The notes under the pieces: model-generated | Seen by the model: only the letters and a program-made list of their open reading frames with translations | The model's database searches: none | What the model was told of the DNA's origin: nothing | Shown: positions 1 through 4,802 of the stretch, piece by piece | Position numbering within the stretch: the first letter of the stretch is position 1 | Layout of the letters: every line of letters begins with the position of its first letter | Position numbers and translations under genes: made by a program | Origin: an uncultured Coriobacteriaceae bacterium | GTDB lineage: Bacteria > Actinomycetota > Coriobacteriia > Coriobacteriales > QAMH01 | DNA: 6,062 nt | Assembly: GCA_902783925.1 (NCBI GenBank) | Contig: CACZSV010000013.1 | Span: forward strand, 1 to 6,062 | Direction of reading: 5' to 3'

Positions 1-152
1 ACCCGCTTTATTTTCAATACAGAAACTGCCGTAAACTTGAATTGACCTCGAATCGTTTTCGCGCGCCTCTGCATTGCGTCAGGTTCCAGCATCCCAGATA
101 GCATCTGGCGTCGAATAAACGATATAAGTCAATCCTCATCTTTTCAAAGGGA

Positions 153-161
153 TGCTACAAT
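153..161 (+). promoter_or_regulatory. Candidate extended -10 promoter element
   Basis: The sequence TGCTACAAT contains TACAAT (156-161) preceded by TG at the extended -10 position. No good -35 box is found 16-18 bases upstream, as expected for an extended -10 promoter but also for a chance match. It would drive the phasin-like gene at 438 from a start near 168, leaving a long untranslated leader. Confidence 0.3.
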
Positions 162-422
162 ACAACGATGTAGGGAAAGCGTTGTTCCAGACACTGACAC
201 ATTGAGGTCTATGCAGGTTCTTTCCAATATGGCTCTTGCCGTCATGTACGCTCTCTGCTTGATGCCGATGTACGCTTGCGCAGCCATTTCGGTTAGCGAG
301 AGCTTTTTCAAACATGTCATCAGTATTGCAATAAACCTGAATATCGAAAATGCACAATCAAGGGTAATTCCACACTTGATTTGATTGAAATCATGTCCGA
401 TTACATGTATTGCCAATCATGG

Positions 423-428
423 AAGGAG
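423..428 (+). promoter_or_regulatory. Ribosome binding site that fixes the start of the phasin-like gene
   Basis: AAGGAG lies 9 bases before the ATG at 438. The frame is open further upstream to a TTG at 381, with an ATG at 393, but neither has a comparable Shine-Dalgarno sequence, so 438 is the likely start. Confidence 0.85.
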
Positions 429-437
429 ACAGTAAAG

Positions 438-1487
438 ATGAGCAAAAAGAAACCGAGCATCCCGATGTTGCCCCTAATTAATGTTTTCGATTGGGGCTGG
501 GATATCGTTCCTAAGAAGCAGAGGACGAAGCTGAAAGAACTCAATGACGACCTTAAGTCGTTTTGGGAAAAGGGCATTGGCTTGCAGAAGTCAACCCTTG
601 ATGATTCTAAAGACCAACACGATCAGTTCTTTGTGTTCATGCAGGATATGATGGATAACTTCGCCGAAGCCTTTCCAGAGGAAATGCCATGGGTACCGTC
701 TTGGTTCATTTCCCCTAAGTCCTTCAGGAAAGAGATGAAGGAATGGGAAAAGATCGCTAACAGGCATTTTAGGAGCCAGGTTGACTCATGGGCGGACTTT
801 CTCATTAAGAATCAGGAAAAGGCCATCAGGCAGATTTCCGAAATGCAAAAGAGCGTCGAAAAGCAGGGTAAGGTCATTGAGGTCGAAGTAGTGGTCGAGA
901 AAAGGACAGAGGAGATACCTCATCTCGCTGCGAGCAAATCAGCTACAACGGCGACAAAAGAAACTTCTCAAACGAAAGCCAAGGCAGCACCCAAACCTGC
1001 TTCGAAGACGACTGCAAAGAAGAATTCCAAGCCGGCAGCGAAATCAAGCGCAAAGCCAGCCGCCAAAGCTGTAGCCGAGCAGACCCCCAAAACTGCCGTA
1101 AAGACAACCGTAAAGAAAACGACAGGAGCTGCGGCAAAGAACGCTTCGAAGCCAGCATCTAAGCCGGCTGCGAAGGCCGCAAGCAAAGAAACCCCTAAGG
1201 CAGCTGCGGCCTCTGAAAGCATCAAGACGGCCGCAAAGGAAACCCCGAAGACTACGACTGCGGCGACTTCAAATGCAAGCACGAAGACAGCGACCAAGAC
1301 AGCCACAACTTCTGCTGCAAAGGAGACGCCTGAGCCTGCAGCGAAGGAAACTCCTGAGACCGCGACTAAGCAGCCCGCCAAATCTGCAGCCATAGAGACC
1401 CCTAAGGCCGCAAGCAAAGAGACCCCGAAAGCGACGAAGGACTCCTCTAAAAAATCCTCCAAGAAAGCTTCTAAGAAATCTAAATAA
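438..1487 (+). CDS. Phasin-like protein with histone H1-like Lys/Ala-rich tail
   Basis: This 349-residue protein has two clearly different halves. Residues 1-160 are rich in charged and aromatic residues and look largely helical: a short basic start (MSKKK), a segment with FDWGWD, a helix at about 26-77, a Pro/Trp break (PWVPSW, 84-89), then a long amphipathic helix at about 94-143 with NRHFRSQVDSWADF. The size and helix pattern resemble phasins, the amphipathic proteins that coat polyhydroxyalkanoate granules. Residues 165-349 are low complexity, almost only K, A, T, S, P and E, with KPAAK-type units first, repeated ETP motifs next, and a very basic end (KKSSKKASKKSK). This two-part layout matches PhaF of Pseudomonas, where the tail binds DNA; the similarity is architectural, not a demonstrated homology. 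There is no signal peptide or membrane segment, so it is probably cytoplasmic. It is a single-gene unit with a strong terminator. A nucleoid-associated protein without any granule role is the main alternative. Confidence 0.7.
   Translation: MSKKKPSIPMLPLINVFDWGWDIVPKKQRTKLKELNDDLKSFWEKGIGLQKSTLDDSKDQHDQFFVFMQDMMDNFAEAFPEEMPWVPSWFISPKSFRKEMKEWEKIANRHFRSQVDSWADFLIKNQEKAIRQISEMQKSVEKQGKVIEVEVVVEKRTEEIPHLAASKSATTATKETSQTKAKAAPKPASKTTAKKNSKPAAKSSAKPAAKAVAEQTPKTAVKTTVKKTTGAAAKNASKPASKPAAKAASKETPKAAAASESIKTAAKETPKTTTAATSNASTKTATKTATTSAAKETPEPAAKETPETATKQPAKSAAIETPKAASKETPKATKDSSKKSSKKASKKSK
930..1484 (+). repeat. Low-complexity coding repeat (Lys/Ala/Pro/Thr tail)
   Basis: This stretch encodes residues 165-349 of the phasin-like protein. 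Degenerate units of the KPAAK kind dominate the first half. ETP motifs occur at residues 251-253, 268-270, 296-298, 304-306, 320-322 and 329-331 (about 1185-1433), most in the form AAKETP or ASKETP. The units differ in codon choice, so the repeat is maintained at protein level rather than being a fresh DNA duplication. The reverse strand is open over much of it (968-1540) only because of this composition. Confidence 0.85.
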
Positions 1488-1522
1488 TCAGGCGGGCCTT
1501 GTGCCTGACCAAACATCTTTGA

Positions 1523-1560
1523 AAAGGGCCATGTCCACATACCAGCATGGCCCTTTCTTT
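1523..1560 (+). terminator. Rho-independent terminator of the phasin-like gene
   Basis: A perfect 11-bp stem pairs AAAGGGCCATG (1523-1533) with CATGGCCCTTT (1546-1556) around a 12-base loop, and the strand continues CTTTCGTTC. It begins 35 bases after the stop codon. A smaller hairpin, TCAGGC (1488-1493) with GCCTGA (1503-1508), starts directly after the stop and may help protect the transcript end. Confidence 0.9.
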
Positions 1561-1619
1561 CGTTCTGGGCTCAAGATTCTCGAAAGAGAACGGATGACAG
1601 TTAAGAGAGGATCGGGCTT

Positions 1620-1649
1620 TTGACAATGTATCGAGACCGAAAGTACAAT
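1620..1649 (+). promoter_or_regulatory. Sigma-A type promoter of the three-gene operon
   Basis: A perfect -35 box TTGACA (1620-1625) is followed after 18 bases by TACAAT (1644-1649), one mismatch from the consensus -10. Transcription would start near 1656, giving an untranslated leader of about 54 bases before the ATG at 1710. The reading frame of the first gene is open back to 1620, but that earlier start would lie inside the promoter, which supports the later start. Confidence 0.75.
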
Positions 1650-1698
1650 GATTTAAGCTGCGTGTCTAAGACAAGCGCATGGCCACCGCAGCTGCCTC

Positions 1699-1704
1699 GA
1701 AGGA
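1699..1704 (+). promoter_or_regulatory. Ribosome binding site for the four-helix membrane protein
   Basis: GAAGGA lies 5 bases before the ATG at 1710. It selects this start over TTG or ATG codons in the same frame from 1620 onward, which have no comparable site. Confidence 0.65.
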
Positions 1705-1709
1705 TAGAG

Positions 1710-2192
1710 ATGACAACGCAGATAAAGGTACGACGCTTACAAGACACCCTGACGATTGCCGGAACGGCCGTTATCGGGTTCAGCGTGTGGTCGCTCGCGA
1801 AGATTGCCCTGTTTCTTGCATTTGTCGACGAGGAGACAATTCGTCAGCTGATTCAGTTACTCGGCTTGCGGATAGATTCGACGGTACTCGTGACATACGC
1901 TTCTGTGCTCATCATCGCACTGGTCGATATGGGTTTCCGCGCATACGTTGGGCTTTCGGCTCGCGCAGAAGGCCGCGGCAAGAAAAAGAGTCCGTTTTAC
2001 CTGGTAATCGCCGCAATCGCCGCAATAGGGAATTCATCGTCGCTCATCGGCATTGCCATGACCACATCATTTGCTTCATCAGCCTTGAACATGCTCGTCA
2101 CAATTGCCATCGAAACGACCGCAATCGCCGCTTTAATTCTCGTTATCTACAGCTCTATACGTTTGCGGCAGATTAACAAAAAAGCAGAGTAG
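1710..2192 (+). CDS. Four-helix integral membrane protein of unknown function
   Basis: The product is 160 residues long and I do not recognise its family. A short basic N-terminus (KVRR, residues 6-9) precedes four hydrophobic segments at about 14-39, 58-82, 95-117 and 126-150. The loop between segments 2 and 3 is strongly basic (RAEGRGKKK, 85-93), and the C-terminus is also basic (RLRQINKK), so by the positive-inside rule both ends and the middle loop should face the cytoplasm. Segments carry a few polar residues: D73 and R77 in the second, N108 and a serine cluster in the third, E135 in the fourth. This is the first gene after a strong promoter, with only 8 bases between its stop and the next start. 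Co-transcription with the DUF6765-like and DUF308-like genes suggests a shared role at the membrane. No catalytic motif is visible. Confidence 0.85.
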   Translation: MTTQIKVRRLQDTLTIAGTAVIGFSVWSLAKIALFLAFVDEETIRQLIQLLGLRIDSTVLVTYASVLIIALVDMGFRAYVGLSARAEGRGKKKSPFYLVIAAIAAIGNSSSLIGIAMTTSFASSALNMLVTIAIETTAIAALILVIYSSIRLRQINKKAE

Positions 2193-2200
2193 GCACGGGT

Positions 2201-3376
2201 ATGGAGAGATCTTTTCATTATTACGGCACGTACTGCGCAGCGCTTATCGCCGGCTATTCTATCGAGGAAAGCAAGGAACTCTGCCACAGCGCGTTTCTTG
2301 TCGACAAGTTCTCTAAGACGTTTCTCGCGCGCATTGGCGGCCCCGAGTCTGCAGCAACGACGCAGCTTCCAGTTGAGATGGCTTCTGCGCGTACAGACCC
2401 GGTGGGGCTTGCGGATATTACGCGAATTTGGTCCTCGTTTCATTTTCTCCCTGCTGACCTGCATGCCATAGTTCATAAAGGGAATAGGTACTACCGTGAT
2501 AAATACCGATTAATCTGCGGCCCAAACGGCGATCTTGTAGCAGATACGGTGAATCTTGCACAAGGTAAAGGTATGCAAGCGGTGGGTTTGGCTATGCACG
2601 TTTTAGCAGACACGTGGGCGCATCGGTATTTCGCCGGAACTCCATCGCTGGTCATTAATAACACGAACCGCTTCTTTGTCGAGCTGGTTCCTTCTGAGGA
2701 CGGCTCCTTTATCGAGCGGCCTGTTAAATTTGGACACAACCCGGCGATACCCGACGATTTCGAGAACGGCTTGTATACGAACACGATTTTTCAGCCCAAC
2801 GAGAACACGATCATGAACCTTGGCCATGGACGCGCGGGACATCTTCCTGATTATAGCTTTATGAGGTACCGCTATGTACCTGCATGGAACGATTACAAAG
2901 AGGTGTTCAAAGACAATCCCACCGAATACTATCAGGCGTTTTGCCAGATGGTCTACGCCATGAAATGCCTACGTGGCGAATACGGCCCGTTCGAGGTGAA
3001 TACCTACGACACTGATTCAGTCGCGCCATACGAGCACGAGATTCGCGAAATACTCGAGAAGCGCCAGCCCGCAGCCGATGCCATCGAGGACTGGAGGGCA
3101 TTTGGGGAGCGTCTGTGCGGCGATCACGTCGATTATTTCGATCTCGACGCGCACGTGGAGGAGTACCTGGAAGCCGACGAGGACAGCAAGGACGATACGT
3201 ATCTCGGCAAGTTCATTTTGGCAGCTCTCGCTCAAAAGGGCATGGTTGTCAACCGCGTGTGGTCATCTGGCAACCCGCTCGCAGGCCGCTCGATTAATTA
3301 TGACGGCAAGAGCTTTGCGGGTATACAGGACTTTCTCCCACTCATCGGATATCTGCGAGGAGGCGCCCATGACTAA
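2201..3376 (+). CDS. DUF6765-like protein, possible metal-dependent hydrolase
   Basis: The 391-residue protein has no signal peptide or membrane segment and should be cytoplasmic. From memory of the family, the opening (SFHYYGTYCAALIAGYS, residues 4-20) and the segment ADITRIWSSFHFLP (71-84) match the DUF6765 group of uncharacterised proteins. Several His/Asp motifs stand out: H6, D35, an HxxxDxxxH motif at 133-141 (HVLADTWAH), and GHGRAGHLPDYSF at 208-220 with H209, H214 and D217. HxxxD in a helical protein with an N-terminal His recalls the zinc sites of phospholipase C/S1-P1 nuclease type enzymes, so a metal-dependent hydrolase is a fair guess, not a demonstrated function. A very acidic stretch lies at 320-332. 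The start has a weak site (GAGTAGG, 2187-2193) reaching back into the previous gene's stop, which suggests translational coupling. The gene overlaps the next one by 8 bases. Confidence 0.75.
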   Translation: MERSFHYYGTYCAALIAGYSIEESKELCHSAFLVDKFSKTFLARIGGPESAATTQLPVEMASARTDPVGLADITRIWSSFHFLPADLHAIVHKGNRYYRDKYRLICGPNGDLVADTVNLAQGKGMQAVGLAMHVLADTWAHRYFAGTPSLVINNTNRFFVELVPSEDGSFIERPVKFGHNPAIPDDFENGLYTNTIFQPNENTIMNLGHGRAGHLPDYSFMRYRYVPAWNDYKEVFKDNPTEYYQAFCQMVYAMKCLRGEYGPFEVNTYDTDSVAPYEHEIREILEKRQPAADAIEDWRAFGERLCGDHVDYFDLDAHVEEYLEADEDSKDDTYLGKFILAALAQKGMVVNRVWSSGNPLAGRSINYDGKSFAGIQDFLPLIGYLRGGAHD

Positions 3377-3899
3377 ATTGCAGCGCATCGGGAACCTCGC
3401 CCTCAGCTTGCTCATGATAGCGTGCGGCATCGGCATGTTGCTGCAGCCGCAAAACAGCCTTCTCGTCGTGAGCTTCGTTTTGAGCTTTGCGTTTTTGCTG
3501 TATGGTGTAAAAAAGCTCGTCTATTACCTCGCGTTGGCGCGCTATATGACAGGCGGTTTGGCGGTTCTGTTCATCGCGATTATCGCCATCGACGTGAGCG
3601 TGTTCGCGGTCGCGGTCATCGATAGCCCCAAGCTCGCAATCGCGTTGTACTTAATCGCCTACAATGCGGTCACGGGTGTTCTATCCATTGCACGTGGCGT
3701 GGAGTCAAAACTATTCGGATCTCCTTGGGTATTGAAGGTCGTGCACGGCCTCGTGAACTTGGCGCTCGTCTCGCTCACTATCTCGTTTGTCAATTCAGAT
3801 GAGACAATTATCTGGGTTTTCTGCCTGGGCTTGTTCTACAACGCGGGCATACGTCTGGTCTCCGTTTTTAAACCCACCGAGATCATCTATATCCAATAG
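3369..3899 (+). CDS. DUF308/HdeD-like six-helix membrane protein
   Basis: The product is 176 residues with about six hydrophobic segments at roughly 7-25, 31-56, 62-84, 89-108, 122-141 and 146-166, ending in a short polar tail. The size, the six short helices, and the repeated pattern of a helix pair with a glycine and a basic residue (YGVKKL at 45-50, SIARGV at 106-111, NAGIRL at 158-163) fit the DUF308/HdeD family. In enterobacteria HdeD is linked to acid resistance at high cell density; most relatives have no known function. The start overlaps the stop of the DUF6765-like gene by 8 bases and has a strong site, GAGGAGG (3357-3363), 5 bases upstream. The frame is open back to 3078, but that part lies within the previous gene and is a shadow. 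It is the last gene of the operon, followed by a T-run terminator. Confidence 0.8.
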   Translation: MTKLQRIGNLALSLLMIACGIGMLLQPQNSLLVVSFVLSFAFLLYGVKKLVYYLALARYMTGGLAVLFIAIIAIDVSVFAVAVIDSPKLAIALYLIAYNAVTGVLSIARGVESKLFGSPWVLKVVHGLVNLALVSLTISFVNSDETIIWVFCLGLFYNAGIRLVSVFKPTEIIYIQ

Positions 3900-3967
3900 G
3901 GGCAAGTGGCAAGGAAGCCCTGTCGTGCATGCTAGGCGCGGCGCATCTGGAGTAGCAGGGGAGCGCC

Positions 3968-4005
3968 ACAAAAGAAATGGGCGCGCTCATCTGAACGCGC
4001 CCATT
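3968..4005 (-). terminator. Terminator of the small - strand gene
   Basis: AATGGGCGCG (3976-3985) pairs perfectly with CGCGCCCATT (3996-4005) around a 10-base loop. Read on the - strand, the hairpin begins 51 bases after the stop of the 96-residue gene and is followed by TCTTTTGT. On the + strand the bases after it (TTGCATAC) are not a T-run, so it mainly suits - strand transcription, though the stem may also slow transcripts of the + operon. Confidence 0.6.
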
Positions 4006-4023
4006 GCATACTGCCCGTCGGTC

Positions 4024-4053
4024 CTGGGAGGGCTGAAGCTCGCCCGGTTTTTT
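4024..4053 (+). terminator. Terminator of the three-gene operon
   Basis: CTGGG (4024-4028) pairs with CCCGG (4043-4047) with one G-U pair. After one mismatch the helix continues as GGGC (4030-4033) with GCTC (4038-4041), again with one G-U pair, closing on a TGAA tetraloop (4034-4037). Six T residues follow at 4048-4053. It lies about 125 bases after the last stop codon and ends a few bases short of the stop of the convergent - strand gene. Confidence 0.7.
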
Positions 4054-4056
4054 CTT

Positions 4057-4347
4057 CTAGCTGCTGTGAAGCGTGCGAGTGCCGCTTGCGGTTGTCAGCT
4101 CCATGGTGCAATCATCGCCCTCAATCTGACCTTCGATAGTACCCTCGACAGGGGTGAAGAGAAGGGTCTCGCTGAAGTTGCCCGAGAAGTGGCCATTTTC
4201 ATAATGACCATTCTGTAGGTGCATGTCGACGCCCAGAGCGTTGAAGGAGCCCTCTACATCGTTGCCGTCAATCTCAAGCAAGAGATCGCCTTCGATGAAA
4301 CCCAGGGACGTTTCGGTTGCAAAATGGAATTGCTTTTTTTCGGCCAT
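4057..4347 (-). CDS. Small beta-rich protein with repeated [IV]EG motifs
   Basis: The 96-residue protein starts at 4347, where AAGGAGG (4357-4363 on the + strand, reverse complemented) lies 9 bases upstream. The frame is open further upstream to 4584, but without such a site. It has no signal peptide, membrane segment or charged tail. Alternating hydrophobic and polar residues and many glycines indicate beta strands: T-E-T-S-L-G (11-16), then IEG or VEG at 18-20, 31-33, 67-69, 71-73 and 75-77, with NGHYENGHFSGNF (46-58) in the middle and T-T-A-S-G (85-89) near the end. This pattern resembles small proteins and C-terminal domains of anaerobes, some attached to Old Yellow Enzyme-type flavoproteins, with a repeated T-x-x-G-x(n)-G-x-F-x-G design. 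The resemblance is from memory and no function follows. It carries one cysteine (C80). It is convergent with the + operon and divergent from the transporter gene. Confidence 0.8.
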   Translation of the reverse strand: MAEKKQFHFATETSLGFIEGDLLLEIDGNDVEGSFNALGVDMHLQNGHYENGHFSGNFSETLLFTPVEGTIEGQIEGDDCTMELTTASGTRTLHSS

Positions 4348-4440
4348 GAGCTTTCGCCTCCTTGCGTCACGTGGCAGCATTTTGCGCCCTGTGCTCAGCC
4401 GCGCAAATCTGTTGTCCACGATCATCCAATACGCACATAT

Positions 4441-4449
4441 AGCATAGCA
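4441..4449 (-). promoter_or_regulatory. Candidate -10 element for the small - strand gene
   Basis: On the - strand the sequence TGCTATGCT gives a -10 like TATGCT with an extended TG. It lies about 95 bases before the start codon at 4347. The -35 region 17 bases upstream is poor, so this is only a candidate. Confidence 0.25.
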
Positions 4450-4490
4450 AATTCTACGGTGCTCAAATAAGTGACTTGAAATGCTTTTAC

Positions 4491-4515
4491 ATAATCCCGG
4501 ATTCTCTGGGATTAT
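4491..4515. repeat. Inverted repeat ATAATCCC-N9-GGGATTAT
   Basis: Two perfect 8-base arms (4491-4498 and 4508-4515) flank 9 bases. The right arm overlaps a perfect TATAAT at 4513-4518, which could be a -10 box for + strand transcription toward the transporter gene, although no good -35 lies 17 bases upstream. A TTTACA at 4486-4491 is 18 bases before the alternative GATTAT (4510-4515). A dimeric repressor bound here would cover the promoter. No T-run follows, so an intrinsic terminator is unlikely. Confidence 0.6.
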
Positions 4516-4792
4516 AATTACCAAACAAATAGCGACAGGCGGCGCATGCCTATAGAAGAGGGCCTCCTGTGAAAGAAGCAGCATCTGCCACTGGCGCTAC
4601 AGAGAAATTGCAACCTTACCTATCACCATTAGCGGTCTGAGCGCTATCCGTAGGCTCATGGGATCAATCACAAGAGAAGACGCTGGGCGATGATTGTCAT
4701 CTCGTCGATGTGGTAGCATTAACAAGACTGGCGAAGAATCGCCTCATGCAGGCTGGCAGTCACCTCGTAGTTTGAAACAGAATATCGATGAC

Positions 4793-4796
4793 GGAG
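4793..4796 (+). promoter_or_regulatory. Ribosome binding site deciding a GTG start
   Basis: GGAG lies 6 bases before GTG at 4803. The same frame has ATG codons at 4788, with no site upstream, and at 4818, too far from this site. GTG is therefore the most likely start, and an in-frame TGA at 4773 limits any further extension. Confidence 0.6.
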
Positions 4797-4802
4797 AAAA
4801 AC

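Larger units (their letters stand above)
1..437. other. Gene-free upstream region with inverted repeats
   Basis: I see no convincing gene here. The open frames on both strands lack ribosome binding sites and read like chance translations. What can be seen is a set of short symmetric elements: a 6-bp stem with a 3-base loop at 94-108 (CCAGAT/ATCTGG), a perfect 10-base palindrome TATTGCAATA at 324-333, a 7-bp inverted repeat AATCAAG/CTTGATT at 356-362 and 375-381, and an overlapping GATTT/AAATC repeat at 378-392. A 9-base direct repeat (ATGTACGCT) occurs at 244-252 and 268-276. If the promoter candidate near 153-161 is real, the downstream phasin-like gene has a leader of about 270 bases. The palindromes just upstream of that gene are reasonable operator candidates, but no known regulator site is recognised. 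Confidence 0.6.
4348..4802. other. Divergent intergenic region
   Basis: These 455 bases separate the starts of the small - strand gene and the + strand transporter gene and should hold both promoters. The clearest element is the 8-bp inverted repeat at 4491-4515. No open frame with a convincing ribosome binding site is present. I looked for T-box, lysine, glycine and SAM riboswitch signatures, as expected for an amino-acid transporter, and did not find them; in particular the T-box sequence TGGNACCGCG is missing. A weak TTGTCA at 4694-4699 has no good -10 box at normal spacing. Confidence 0.55.

Noticed and set aside
202..384. Small + strand open frame encoding a hydrophobic, signal-peptide-like peptide with an internal MYA repeat
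   Set aside because: It starts with TTG, or with ATG at 211 that has GAGG only 3 bases upstream, lacks a good ribosome binding site, and resembles no family I know. A leader peptide cannot be excluded.
144..416. Two overlapping - strand open frames upstream of the phasin-like gene
   Set aside because: Neither has a ribosome binding site, the composition is not protein-like throughout, and they overlap the likely leader of the + strand gene.
968..1540. Long - strand open frame opposite the Lys/Ala tail, giving an Ala/Val/Phe-rich translation
   Set aside because: It is a by-product of the repetitive codons of the + strand gene. It begins inside the terminator hairpin and has no start signals.
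1679..2176. Arg-rich + strand open frame inside the four-helix membrane protein gene
   Set aside because: Its composition is typical of a wrong frame, while the other frame gives clear membrane helices with a start site and promoter.
3078..3368. Upstream extension of the DUF308-like gene into the DUF6765-like gene
   Set aside because: It would overlap the previous gene by about 300 bases, and the strong GAGGAGG site marks the ATG at 3369 as the start.
4520..4800. Possible T-box or amino-acid riboswitch before the transporter gene
   Set aside because: The T-box core sequence and the conserved cores of lysine and glycine riboswitches are not found, and no terminator-like hairpin with a T-run lies before the start.
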